In this document: positions 26,683 to 36,031 of the stretch, one piece after another
How the letters are laid out: each line of letters begins with the position of its first letter
Numbering within the stretch: position 1 is the stretch's first letter
Assembly: GCA_006383075.2 (NCBI GenBank)
Contig: SMNH02000004.1
Location: 310,001-374,000 of the forward strand
Origin: Kordia sp. TARA_039_SRF
Lineage (GTDB): Bacteria; Bacteroidota; Bacteroidia; Flavobacteriales; Flavobacteriaceae
Reading direction: 5' to 3'
DNA: 64,000 bases
Notes under the pieces: model-generated
The model's database searches: none
What the model saw: the letters and a program-made list of their open reading frames with translations, nothing else
Told to the model about the DNA's origin: nothing
Translations under genes and position numbers: made by a program

Positions 26683-27102
26683 ATGAACGATCGAGAAAAT
26701 GATTTAATCAAAGCGCGTCCGCAAATTTCTCCGAAATCCATTTCTGAAAATATGTCCAAAGACGAGCGTTTTCAAAATTCCACACTACGTCCAGTTATCA
26801 AACTTCAAAGTCCTTTACTGATTGCAGCTTTTCGAAATTACATTGTAAAACGAAAGAATGTATTTTACGATTTGTCTTTGGAAAAACGGTTGCTGTATAT
26901 CGAAAATGCGATTCAGAAAGATATGAAATTTCGCAATTCGCTCAAAGGAATGATTATGGGACAGTTTACGCTGGAAGAATATCAAACCTACATTCAAAAT
27001 TCGTCACCATTAAATAAACGAATGATGAATATTGTCATTGAGCGACTGAAAGACAATGTGTTACTATTTGAAAGAGATATGGCGTTTACGCCTATTGTGT
27101 AA
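26683..27102 (+). CDS. conserved flavobacterial protein of unknown function
   Basis: 139 residues, cytoplasmic, helical, basic. Central stretch NYIVKRKNVFYDLSLEKRLLYIENAIQKD and LKGMIMGQFTLEEYQTYI. Homologues in related genomes are sometimes labelled glyoxalase, without any glyoxalase motif that I can see here. Divergent from the DUF72 gene. Confidence 0.65.
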   Translation: MNDRENDLIKARPQISPKSISENMSKDERFQNSTLRPVIKLQSPLLIAAFRNYIVKRKNVFYDLSLEKRLLYIENAIQKDMKFRNSLKGMIMGQFTLEEYQTYIQNSSPLNKRMMNIVIERLKDNVLLFERDMAFTPIV

Positions 27103-27185
27103 ATGCTTCCGCAAGTTTTCTCGTAACGCACAACGTTTATAGTACATTTTCAATATCTTTGTGACCTAAATGTAGCAATAAAGAT

Positions 27186-27782
27186 ATGAAGCGTTTTAGT
27201 ATTGTATTGGTAGTGATTTTTAGTGTGCTGTTGAGTGCTTGTAATTTTATGAGAAATCAAGTAAATGCTGATGGCTCACGGAATGTGACAATCCAAAATA
27301 TTACGCATGATATTGAATATTGGCTCGGCTCGCAACCGGAAGCAAACGATAAAGATTCGTATCAATTGTATATTAAAAGAGATTCGTTGTCTAGCTTTAA
27401 GCCTGTGGTTTCAAATATGTTTCAAACGGAATATGATGCGGCAACAGTACAAGCCGTAACAATTTACACTGATACCATTTTTAATGAACAAAACGTTACT
27501 CTTGCGCCTGCAAATATTTCAGGTGTACAAATTCACTTTATTGAAGATTCACACTTAAAAACCAACGTATATAAAGCTTCTAGCGATTTACAAAAGATTG
27601 ACGCATTGCATTCTTTTGTAGATTATTTTTCGCCTAAAGATGTGTACGATACTTCTAAAATTTTCAAAACGGATACGAATAGTGTTTTCATCTTTGTAAA
27701 TGCAAATATTACGTCCAAATACGAGACAGGGAAGTCCAATTATGACAAAAATTTGGCAGATTACAAGTTGCAAAACAACTAA
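27186..27782 (+). CDS. lipoprotein of unknown function
   Basis: 198 residues with a lipoprotein signal: hydrophobic core IVLVVIFSVLLSAC, Cys19. The mature part has no family I recognise. A TATCTTTG at 27154-27161, 25 bp before the ATG, fits the Bacteroidota -7 element, although no -33 TTG is evident. It stands between a conserved hypothetical gene and a lanthipeptide-type precursor, with 128 bp to the latter. Confidence 0.65.
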   Translation: MKRFSIVLVVIFSVLLSACNFMRNQVNADGSRNVTIQNITHDIEYWLGSQPEANDKDSYQLYIKRDSLSSFKPVVSNMFQTEYDAATVQAVTIYTDTIFNEQNVTLAPANISGVQIHFIEDSHLKTNVYKASSDLQKIDALHSFVDYFSPKDVYDTSKIFKTDTNSVFIFVNANITSKYETGKSNYDKNLADYKLQNN

Positions 27783-27910
27783 AAAAATCATTATATCTTA
27801 CTGAAAATAGGCATTTTAGCCTTTTTAAGTAGCTTTTTAACTACTTTTTTAGCTGTTTAAAATTACATTTTCTACTTTTCTTCATCTTAAAAATCAAAAA
27901 CTTTTTAATT

Positions 27911-28150
27911 ATGAAAAAAAGAACCTTATCCAGCCTGAAATTAAAAAAGCAAACTATTTCTAGTTTAGACAGAAAAATTCATGGAGGTGCACTTCCTACA
28001 TTAGGTCTAATTTGCGCCACTATTTATTCGTATTTACAATGCGAAGACATTACGCATACTTCCAAAGATTATGATGGAAAACATTGTGATATTGCTACAA
28101 TAAATGATAGCTGTTTGTCTGTATGCGATGATAAATGCAACGATTTTTAA
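27911..28150 (+). CDS. class I lanthipeptide-type precursor peptide, Cys-rich
   Basis: 79 residues. The leader MKKRTLSSLKLKKQTISSLDRK shows the same LxLxKxxIxxL pattern as the peptide at 18139-18342, ends in HGG, and is followed by a core with seven Cys (LICATI, LQCEDI, KHCDI, DSCLSVCDDKCNDF) and many Ser/Thr. Seven cysteines would allow several thioether or disulfide bridges. No modification or export gene is nearby. Its last 4 bp overlap the end of the convergent DUF2461 gene. Confidence 0.72.
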   Translation: MKKRTLSSLKLKKQTISSLDRKIHGGALPTLGLICATIYSYLQCEDITHTSKDYDGKHCDIATINDSCLSVCDDKCNDF

Positions 28151-28830
28151 TCGTCCAATAAAGAAACACCGTTTAAATCGGTAGTCAGTATTTCGCTCAT
28201 ATAATTAAAATATGGGCGAATTGCTTTAAAGGCAGTATCTACTTGTGTCATAAAATCTGAAGAAGTCACTTCTTTATCGGTAAATTTCTTTGTAAAAATA
28301 AATTGCTTCTTTTTAATCAAGTCAATCGCTGAATGTTCTTTGCTAAAACCTTTGGGCGCGGTTTTTACCTCATCACCTTCCAATTCGCCCCAAATAGTTT
28401 TGAACGATTTTTCACTGATAATTTCTCTAATTTCTTTATCATCCATTTCAAATTCTTTGCGAATTCGCAATAAATCATCTTTATTCGGATCCCAAAATCC
28501 GGTAGCAATAAAAGAAGCATCATTGGGCGCAATATGCACATAATAACCGCCACGCAATCTAGGTTTTACTCTGTGAAAACTTCCTGCAAAATGTGTTTTA
28601 TACGGCGTTTTATCTTTGGAAAAACGAACATCTCTGTAAATTCGGAACACCTTTACCTTGTCAATTTGATCGTGTTTGTTCAACTCTGAACCCAACTGAT
28701 TGAAAAACTGTTTTACTTCGCGCTCAATCTCTTTAAATTCTTTCTTATTTTCGGTAAACCATTCGCGATTGTTATTTTTTTGTAGTCGTTTTAAAAAGGA
28801 AAAGGTTTCTCTTGGGATAGTTTCGTTCAT
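28147..28830 (-). CDS. DUF2461 / TIGR02453 family protein
   Basis: 227 residues. It starts ETFSFLKRLQKNNNREWFTENKKEF, the family's typical N-terminus, followed by VFRIYRDVRFSKDKTPYKTHF and GGYYVHIAPNDASFIATGFWDP, the conserved core. Function unknown; widespread in Bacteroidota. It is 52 bp downstream of the small membrane gene of the lod operon and could be read through from it. Confidence 0.9.
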   Translation of the reverse strand: MNETIPRETFSFLKRLQKNNNREWFTENKKEFKEIEREVKQFFNQLGSELNKHDQIDKVKVFRIYRDVRFSKDKTPYKTHFAGSFHRVKPRLRGGYYVHIAPNDASFIATGFWDPNKDDLLRIRKEFEMDDKEIREIISEKSFKTIWGELEGDEVKTAPKGFSKEHSAIDLIKKKQFIFTKKFTDKEVTSSDFMTQVDTAFKAIRPYFNYMSEILTTDLNGVSLLDD

Positions 28831-28882
28831 GAGTCGTTATTTTTCACTAAAATACAAAATAATGATGGTGTAGAAAATTTTA

Positions 28883-29116
28883 TCAATAAGGCGCTGGCGG
28901 ACGTGTAAAAACAATATAAATCGCTCCAATCAAAAATGTTAAAAGCACAATAAAAAAGATTGCTCCTATGACAGAAAGTAATACCGTTGCTCCTGCCGTC
29001 GCATAACTATTTTCATAGTGCTCTTCTTTTACTTCTTGTACTTTATTGTTGTCCATATAACGAATCCATAAGTACAAATATCCAACAAAAGCATATACAA
29101 AATTAACTAGCAACAT
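28883..29116 (-). CDS. small two-helix membrane protein at the end of the lod operon
   Basis: 77 residues from MLLVNFVYAFVGYLYLWIRYMD, giving two membrane helices (the second VLLSVIGAIFFIVLLTFLIGAIYIV) joined by a short charged loop. The ATG at 29056 would leave only the second helix. No family recognised. It lies 38 bp after the LodB-like gene in the same direction, so it is probably cotranscribed, but a link to the oxidases is only positional. Confidence 0.55.
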   Translation of the reverse strand: MLLVNFVYAFVGYLYLWIRYMDNNKVQEVKEEHYENSYATAGATVLLSVIGAIFFIVLLTFLIGAIYIVFTRPPAPY

Positions 29117-29154
29117 GTGGTAAAAATACAAGAACTGTATAAATTGTACAATTC

Positions 29155-30255
29155 TTACTTAGTATATGCAAATGCAAGCCTATTTTTCCAATAATGACTA
29201 TTCTTCCAGCGTTTCTCTAGTGTGTAATGATTTTCAAGCTTTTCCAAATACGCTCTAAAGGCATTTTCAACGACATAGCGATAGCCTAGAAAAGCGTCTT
29301 GATTTCCTGCTAAATAATCCGCCACAGCGTGACCTGCATAAAATCCTGAAGCTAGCGCAGAAGTAATTCCATATGAAGAAATTGGATCGTACGAGTACGC
29401 CGCGTCTCCAACAGCCAACCAGTGTGTTCCAAACGGAACTTGTAGACAACTTGTACCTGCGGGAATGATTTTAAAGTCTGTAATTGGTATTTGTTTGATG
29501 ATTTTTGAGAGATGCATAGTTTGGTGAAATTCTTTCTGAAGAAATGCTTCTGTTTGATGCTTCTGCGGAAGCAAAGTTTTAAGCGTAAAAAACATCATTG
29601 TGACTTCATTTTCTGCGAATGGAGCTACATACCACCAACCATTTTTAGTAGCTTCTACCATGATTTGACGCGGGAGTTTTTCTGTCATTTTACAATTAAA
29701 AGTAATGGCAAATTGTGTATCCAAGAATTCTTTTTCTACTTGAAAATGTCTACAAACCGATGCTTTTTTTCCGGTAGCGTCAATAATAAAATCGCCCGTA
29801 AGCGTGATGGTTTCTGAATTACTTTCCACAATCGCGGTAACTTTTCCTTGGTCAGCAACTACTTTTTTTAGTTTAAAACCTTTGTAAAACGCTTGATGCG
29901 TCTGTTGATAAACCTCTTGCAACTGCTGTTCAAAAAATAAACGATTGAGTAAAAAACCATGTCCCAAACGGTCTGCAATAAATTCTTTTTCTTCCAAAAC
30001 ATTTGTTCCCCAACAACTTCTATTTCCGTAATATACAGTGTGCTGTTCATGTTCCAACAAGGATAAAATTCCCAACTGCTTTAACAAAGGTTTTGCGTTG
30101 GGCGGAATGGCTTCTCCTGCTTTTTTTACAGGATTTTCCAACGCTTCTACTACACAACAACGAATACCTCTGGCGTGCAACGTTAAAGCGGTGGCGATGC
30201 CCGAAGGTCCGCCACCGATAATAAGTACTTGATATGTATGCTTAACGTTCTCCAC
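29155..30255 (-). CDS. LodB/GoxB-like FAD-dependent maturase
   Basis: 366 residues, GTG start overlapping the end of the LodA-like gene by 14 bp. Dinucleotide-binding GGGPSG at 14-19, then the FAD-contact GEAIPPNAKPLLKQLGIL and a GDAAYSYDPISSYGIT motif; overall the tryptophan-halogenase/geranylgeranyl-reductase type of flavoprotein. In Marinomonas, LodB is needed to build the cysteine tryptophylquinone cofactor in LodA. The overlap with lodA here makes the same role very likely. Confidence 0.85.
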   Translation of the reverse strand: MENVKHTYQVLIIGGGPSGIATALTLHARGIRCCVVEALENPVKKAGEAIPPNAKPLLKQLGILSLLEHEQHTVYYGNRSCWGTNVLEEKEFIADRLGHGFLLNRLFFEQQLQEVYQQTHQAFYKGFKLKKVVADQGKVTAIVESNSETITLTGDFIIDATGKKASVCRHFQVEKEFLDTQFAITFNCKMTEKLPRQIMVEATKNGWWYVAPFAENEVTMMFFTLKTLLPQKHQTEAFLQKEFHQTMHLSKIIKQIPITDFKIIPAGTSCLQVPFGTHWLAVGDAAYSYDPISSYGITSALASGFYAGHAVADYLAGNQDAFLGYRYVVENAFRAYLEKLENHYTLEKRWKNSHYWKNRLAFAYTK

Positions 30256-32194
30256 GAGATTCGCTTCTACGTTTACGCGTACTGCTTTCTGAATGCGATG
30301 CAGCTTTTGCTTTCACCGTTTGTTCTCCGTGAATCGTAGCTACTTTTCTCAACATTGGCTTATCTTCATGCGTAATAGTTTCCGCAGTAATGACTTGTTC
30401 AAAGGTTGGATCGTGTTCGCCGAATTTTCGTCCTGTTTCTTTCCAAACCTCATCTGGCAAAAAGCCTTCTGCGTTTTGAGTATTGGTATCTGCTTTGGCA
30501 ATAATTCCCAATTCGTGCCATTCTGCAATCATCAAATTGATTTTTTTCTGATAGACCGAACCGAAATCGCGCAGCCAATCTTGACGGTAATCAAAATGCT
30601 TTAAACGTTGTGCAATATTCAAATCAGGCGCTTCAATACTGCGTTTGTAACTATCTTCACTCAATACTTGATTTGGCACACGAGCCGCCCAAAAAGATGG
30701 TAATGGCAAATACAAAGTCATATCATAGCCTGATAAACAACTTGCTTCATCTGTTTGCCACGGAACGCCTAACCAACGCGTCAACGCGCCTGGACCACTT
30801 TTGGCTAACGGTCCGTCTTTGCCGTCAATTTTAGTTCTTCCCAACACAATTTCTGGCGATAGTAACGGTCCAAAATTCAAGTCGGTATCTTCTCCTTCTT
30901 TCACAACATTGAGTCTGTACGGAGCTTTCCACATCTGCTTTACGCGCATCGGCCACGTTAATTCAATACCTGGATGAAAAGGTCCGCCTAAACATTCTTC
31001 CATCGGTGCTTGGTTAAGTGCATTTATTTGTTCCGCTGGCGATAATTTTTCAAAAGGAACGTATGTTTTTGGTGTTCCTGTGGTGAAATTTCCGTTTGCC
31101 CATTGTTCTAAACGTGCGTATTGTGTGCGTGTGATAGGCAAATCAACAATAGCAATTTTTTCATATTCGCCAAAACCATCTCCGTAAAACGGTGGCACTT
31201 TGGCTGGTGTGTATTCATTAGAATCTGGATTGCGGAACCATTCAAAAATACGCTGACGCAAAGCTTTGTGTTCATCAGATGGATTTTCGAGACGTTTTCG
31301 CAATGCTGGATCGGTAAAGTCTGAAGGAGAATTTTTCCCGAATAACATAAAGAATCCTGAGTTTACCCATTGTGTATCGGTCATGCGCTCTAACATCGGA
31401 TAGATGTGTTCGTAAAAAACTACGCCATCTTTTGCAGGATCTGGATAATTCATTTCACGAATAAATAAATCTTGAACCACATCGTTCATCGTGACAACTC
31501 CGTATAAACCTGGACCAAAGTTTGGCGGCGTTACCGCAACATTGGCTGGTTCTGCTTCGTAGGTTGTTCCTGAAATTGTCACTTTTGCACGAATGACACC
31601 ATCGCATGTATCATCATGCCACCCTTGATTGTTGGCAAAAGTAATGGCAGCTTTGTTGTCTTTTGAAGCCGATTTTCCATCGCCTCCGAAAAATAATAAA
31701 CGACCATCTGCGTCCGTTTCTACATGTCCTAGTTTTACTTTTTTACCGAAAAATTCACCATCATCAAAATTATATTTTTCACCTTTGGTATTGGTTCCTG
31801 TGATTGCCACTGGTGACGGTTTGATGGCAAGTTGCGACCTATCTGAGACATCAGAATTTCTATATACTGAAGGAATTCCCGCGCCAGGCAAATCTAAGGC
31901 ATTGTTAAATTCGTACCAAGCCGCTTTTACATTGGCAACTTGAATACGCCACTCGATAGTGAATCCATCGCTTTCTGTGATTTCATCTAAAACATTGCCA
32001 TTTTCGTCAAAAGCATAAATTCTAAAGCGTGCAACCTGTTTCTTTACGCGTCCGTCGCCATCTTTATAACCGCCTTTTGGCGTGATTTCTACACCTGGAA
32101 TATCGGGTGCAAAGTAGTATTCATCTGAGTTTCCAATACGTGCAATTCCGATGGGCGGATATATTGCCACGCTTTTAATGTTGTTTACTTTCAT
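30242..32194 (-). CDS. LodA/GoxA-family quinoprotein oxidase
   Basis: 650 residues. The N-terminus YPPIGIARIGNSDEYYFAPD and the motifs WLGVPWQTDEASC (Cys486) and PSFWAARVPNQVL (Trp502) are those of LodA-type oxidases, which carry cysteine tryptophylquinone made from one Cys and one Trp; this pair is the best candidate. LodA oxidises L-lysine and GoxA glycine, releasing H2O2 and ammonia; the substrate here is unknown. The C-terminal ~20 residues are Ser/Arg-rich and unusual. No signal peptide is evident, as in Marinomonas LodA. It starts 14 bp after the FAD oxidase gene. Confidence 0.88.
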   Translation of the reverse strand: MKVNNIKSVAIYPPIGIARIGNSDEYYFAPDIPGVEITPKGGYKDGDGRVKKQVARFRIYAFDENGNVLDEITESDGFTIEWRIQVANVKAAWYEFNNALDLPGAGIPSVYRNSDVSDRSQLAIKPSPVAITGTNTKGEKYNFDDGEFFGKKVKLGHVETDADGRLLFFGGDGKSASKDNKAAITFANNQGWHDDTCDGVIRAKVTISGTTYEAEPANVAVTPPNFGPGLYGVVTMNDVVQDLFIREMNYPDPAKDGVVFYEHIYPMLERMTDTQWVNSGFFMLFGKNSPSDFTDPALRKRLENPSDEHKALRQRIFEWFRNPDSNEYTPAKVPPFYGDGFGEYEKIAIVDLPITRTQYARLEQWANGNFTTGTPKTYVPFEKLSPAEQINALNQAPMEECLGGPFHPGIELTWPMRVKQMWKAPYRLNVVKEGEDTDLNFGPLLSPEIVLGRTKIDGKDGPLAKSGPGALTRWLGVPWQTDEASCLSGYDMTLYLPLPSFWAARVPNQVLSEDSYKRSIEAPDLNIAQRLKHFDYRQDWLRDFGSVYQKKINLMIAEWHELGIIAKADTNTQNAEGFLPDEVWKETGRKFGEHDPTFEQVITAETITHEDKPMLRKVATIHGEQTVKAKAASHSESSTRKRRSESRGER

Positions 32195-32208
32195 GGTTTA
32201 TGTGTTGA

Positions 32209-34908
32209 TTAAATTATGGTTTTTCGTGTTCTAAAATGATTTAACGGATCGTTTGAATAGGTCTTTTTGACTTTGATTAATGCTTCGTAATTGTCTCCAA
32301 AGTAGGTTTTGGTTGGGATAGACGCGTCTTTAAAGCTGATAAATGCTCCGCTTGTATTGTCAATTTCGTAATCGCGACATACTTGCATCCAGTCCAAAGC
32401 ACGATTGGTTCTGTTGTATACAGGGTTTTCTTGTCCTTGTTCTTTTTGAATGAGCTCAGTATTCCACCATGTTTGGTATTGAATGGTGTATGCGCAGTCT
32501 TTGTATGGAAATGCGCTTCGTTTTTTCGCTTCCGCAGACATGGTATCGTAAAACTCACCCACAATCGCGCCAAGCGTAATATAGTTAAAAAGTCCGTACG
32601 AACGGTTGTCTGGAAGAATCAATTTTGAGGTTAATGAACTGATGAGTTGTAAGCGTCCTTCTTTACCTAAACCGCCTTTGTGTGCCAATCGAGACGTGAT
32701 TTTATGTGGTGCTGGCGCATCTAAATCTGGCGGCAATGGTTTTTTGGTAAATAGTTGTTCAAAGGTAGCTGTTGCGGTATCCAAGTTACTATTTTTGGCT
32801 ACGTTTCCACCTATACGATAGATTTTATCATAGGTTGCTTCTCCTGTATTTACTGCATTTTCAGCATTTTTGAGCGTTGTAGTATCTGCTTTTGCTAAGC
32901 GAATTTTTCTTTTGATAGCACTAAACGATTCTCTATCCCACGCGCTCATTAATCCGTCGTCTGCATAGTTTAAGCGTTGTCCACCTTTTCCAATGAGTCG
33001 TAATTCGTAGGGTTGAGCATTTCCTGTGAAACAGTGGTTTACAAATGCTAATAGACTTTCCTCGGTTCCTTGCCAATATCCGTACATGATACAGTTATGA
33101 ATGGCTTCTTCCGGATTGAATGTTGCAGCGTCTTCTAAGTGCTTTCCTGACACTTTTAAGTTTGTTCCAATTAATTGATCATTGGTAAAATCATTTCCAG
33201 AATATTCATTGTTTTTGTTGATGATGACATTTTCCCAAGCTTCGATAATGTTCTGAGTGTGCTTGTTTTCTGAGTTGATGACAATTTCGGAAGGATTGTA
33301 CATATAGTACGGATTCCATTCCAATTCGTATTTGATGAGTTTTTTAGGTAGTGGAAATACTTCCAATTGGAGTTCGGTTACGATTCCATAACTCATTCCG
33401 CCACCGCCTTTTAGTGCCCAAAGTAAGTCTTGCTTGTCATCTTCTTCTAGCTGTAATTGCACAATTTCTCCATCGCCAAGTACAACGGTAGCGCCAACCA
33501 ATCCTTCGCAGTTCATTCCGTGTTTTCGTGTCCACGGTCCCCAACCGCCTCCAAAGGTAAATCCTGCTACGCCTACTGTTGCGCAAGTTCCGTGTGGAAT
33601 CATAACGCCATTGACAGCCAGTTGCGGTGTGAGGTCTTTGAAGCGAATTCCTGGTCCGATGCGTGCAAATTTTTTATCGTGATTTACTTCCACATGATTA
33701 ATCCGTGTCATATCTAACAAAACTACATTTGTTCCTGTACATTCAGCTTCGTGGTCGTGTCCGCCAGAGCGCACTCGAATTGGTAAATCATTAGCAATAG
33801 CGTCTTTATATACGCGTTGCACATCTTCGGTAGATTCACAATAAATAATCGCAAATGGTTTTTTTTGAAAACGTCTGTTAAATACCTGACTCGCTTTATT
33901 GAATGCTATTTCGTTAAAAAGGTTACCGCCTGGCGTAACCACTTGATCGCATTTTAGGTGTCCTCTCAAGCCATTGAGAAAATTATACACATTTCGCGCA
34001 TTTACCACTACTCCATTTTCGCCAATATTGATTTCGGCTTTTGAAATGAACGTTTCATTAGTGGTAATGGTGACGTCATCAACCAAGTCTTTTTCGGAAA
34101 TAGCACTGATGACAGTATCAAATCTGTTGATATTTTTTAAAACCGTGATTGTAGTGCTTCCACTGCTGTTTTCATACCGAAATTCTTCATTAATGACTGA
34201 AGTAATGCTACCCGACAGAAACGAGATACAGACTTCTTCATCTACCTTGATTTCTTTTGGAATGTAACTTCCATATTTGTTTTGTTCTGAAAGTGTGAGC
34301 GTTTCAAAAGAGGTATTTCGAATTTTTAGTTGCACTTCAAATTTGAGATTTTCCGGAAAAATGGAGTCTATCTCTTCTTTGATAAGTTCGATAATGGTGA
34401 TTAAATCGTCCTCTGTACTATCAATTTCTTTTTGGGTTATTTTTGAAACTTCACTTGGTAACAGTGTTTTGTTCCAGATAGCTACTTGTCCAATTGTTCC
34501 TGTAAAATAGTTGTTTTCATGACCGCCAATGGTAAAATCGGAAACATTATTAGTTTGTACTGTTTTAGAGTCTTTTTCTAGCGTAAGCGAAAAATCGTTG
34601 ATGTGCAAGCGTAGAAATCTATCCGTTTTTATGGCAGTAATATGATACCAATTTTCGTCGAATACTGAAATGTTTGTCGCTACTATGCTTCGCTTTTCGC
34701 TACCTTCTATTACTGAAAATACTATATTTCCTTGCGTATTGATTTGCAACGAAAAAGAGGTTTCATTGGTATGCTTTGAAAGCAATTCACCAGCAGCAGC
34801 TGTTTGCAACCAACATTGAATGGTGAAATCGGATTCTTGGAAATTGTGTTGGGTTAGTTCCTTGTTTTTCAGGTTGTTTTTCCCTGAAAATGTGGCAGTG
34901 TAATTCAT
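32209..34908 (-). CDS. LamG plus berberine-bridge-type FAD oxidase fusion
   Basis: 899 residues. About 1-165 is a LamG/concanavalin-like module (FTIQCWLQTAAAGELLSKH, FTIGGHENNYFTGTIGQVAIWNKTL). A linker to ~310 follows, then a PCMH-type FAD-binding domain and a C-terminal substrate domain. RSGGHDHEAEC has His384 and HGTCATVGVAGFTFGGG has Cys442, the two residues that bind FAD covalently in berberine-bridge and hexose oxidases. Such enzymes oxidise sugars or alcohols with O2, giving H2O2. No signal peptide is visible. First gene of the lod operon; both oxidases would produce peroxide. Confidence 0.87.
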   Translation of the reverse strand: MNYTATFSGKNNLKNKELTQHNFQESDFTIQCWLQTAAAGELLSKHTNETSFSLQINTQGNIVFSVIEGSEKRSIVATNISVFDENWYHITAIKTDRFLRLHINDFSLTLEKDSKTVQTNNVSDFTIGGHENNYFTGTIGQVAIWNKTLLPSEVSKITQKEIDSTEDDLITIIELIKEEIDSIFPENLKFEVQLKIRNTSFETLTLSEQNKYGSYIPKEIKVDEEVCISFLSGSITSVINEEFRYENSSGSTTITVLKNINRFDTVISAISEKDLVDDVTITTNETFISKAEINIGENGVVVNARNVYNFLNGLRGHLKCDQVVTPGGNLFNEIAFNKASQVFNRRFQKKPFAIIYCESTEDVQRVYKDAIANDLPIRVRSGGHDHEAECTGTNVVLLDMTRINHVEVNHDKKFARIGPGIRFKDLTPQLAVNGVMIPHGTCATVGVAGFTFGGGWGPWTRKHGMNCEGLVGATVVLGDGEIVQLQLEEDDKQDLLWALKGGGGMSYGIVTELQLEVFPLPKKLIKYELEWNPYYMYNPSEIVINSENKHTQNIIEAWENVIINKNNEYSGNDFTNDQLIGTNLKVSGKHLEDAATFNPEEAIHNCIMYGYWQGTEESLLAFVNHCFTGNAQPYELRLIGKGGQRLNYADDGLMSAWDRESFSAIKRKIRLAKADTTTLKNAENAVNTGEATYDKIYRIGGNVAKNSNLDTATATFEQLFTKKPLPPDLDAPAPHKITSRLAHKGGLGKEGRLQLISSLTSKLILPDNRSYGLFNYITLGAIVGEFYDTMSAEAKKRSAFPYKDCAYTIQYQTWWNTELIQKEQGQENPVYNRTNRALDWMQVCRDYEIDNTSGAFISFKDASIPTKTYFGDNYEALIKVKKTYSNDPLNHFRTRKTII

Positions 34909-35061
34909 AACTAAATTTGGGTTAAGATTGTATTTTTATTCTTCCCGAATTTAGAATGAATTTGTAAGACAATCAATACGTAGTACTACGTGATTTTCTT
35001 TGTTTTAATTGAATGATTAAAAATTAAAAGATTGAAATATGGAAAACAAGTTCTTGTTTTT

Positions 35062-35850
35062 TTATAAATCTTTGAAAATCATTTTATTGAGAATCAATCC
35101 AGATGCAGGCGCGATGTAGTTGACTTGCAAGTCAGAGTTGGGTTGTAGTGAGCGTTTTATGAAATCTAAGTCCAATTCGCCTTTTCCAAGTAAAATAAGC
35201 GTTCCCATCATCATCCGAATTTGATGACGCTTGAATCCAGCACCTTGTACACGTAAGAGATAGCTTTTTTCTGGGAAAAAATTGGCTGTAAAAAGGTCAT
35301 TTTCTACAATTTCACAGACTTCAATATTACCTTCCAAAACTGTATGTGTAGTGGGTTTATAACAATAGGTTTTTAGGTAATGTGTCCCTTCAAAGAGTTT
35401 GGCGCCTTTTTTCATCAATTCCACATCCAAATTGCTCAAAACATTGGTCATGTACGGTGCTGCAAACGGATGGTATTTTTCTCCAAACGCAAATAGATAA
35501 AGGTATTCTTTTGTTTTTGGATGCTGTATGATGTTGAATTTCTCATCGGTTTCTGTCATTTCCAACACGCGAATATCTTGCGGCAAATTTTGATTGAAAA
35601 GCGGTAAAAAAGTTGGAATGTCCAACGGTTCTTCGTCTAAAAACAATTCAATCGCGATTTCGTTTGCCGATACTTTTGCATCAGTTCGTCCTGCAGCTAA
35701 TAGTTTGAATTTTTTATGTCCAAAAACATACGCCAACGTTCGCTCTGTCATGCGTTGCACGGTATTCACGTCAGGTTGTTTTTGCCAACCGTGATAGCGA
35801 AATCCAAGATATTGCATTGTAATGAGATAGTAGTAGCGTTTTCTTTTCAT
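35062..35850 (-). CDS. TruA-family tRNA pseudouridine synthase
   Basis: 262 residues. The catalytic Asp is in LLAAGRTDAKVSA. The opening YYYLITMQYLGFRYHGWQKQ and the late VQGAGFKRHQIRMMMGTLI are family signatures. TruA makes pseudouridine at positions 38-40 of tRNA anticodon arms. HYLKTYCYKP replaces the usual HDF-type loop, so this may be a divergent paralogue rather than the main TruA. Confidence 0.82.
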   Translation of the reverse strand: MKRKRYYYLITMQYLGFRYHGWQKQPDVNTVQRMTERTLAYVFGHKKFKLLAAGRTDAKVSANEIAIELFLDEEPLDIPTFLPLFNQNLPQDIRVLEMTETDEKFNIIQHPKTKEYLYLFAFGEKYHPFAAPYMTNVLSNLDVELMKKGAKLFEGTHYLKTYCYKPTTHTVLEGNIEVCEIVENDLFTANFFPEKSYLLRVQGAGFKRHQIRMMMGTLILLGKGELDLDFIKRSLQPNSDLQVNYIAPASGLILNKMIFKDL

Positions 35851-36031
35851 TTTTTGGTTGCTGGTTGCTGGTTGCTGGTTACGCTTTGTTAGTTTTTCAC
35901 TTTTAACTCTTCACTCATAACTCTTGACTTTTTTTATTCGGCTATTTGTCTATTCGTTATTCGTTTTTTGTTTTTCGTCGTTTCATATGTAATTCAACAT
36001 TCAAAACTCAACATTTAATATTTAGAAAGAA

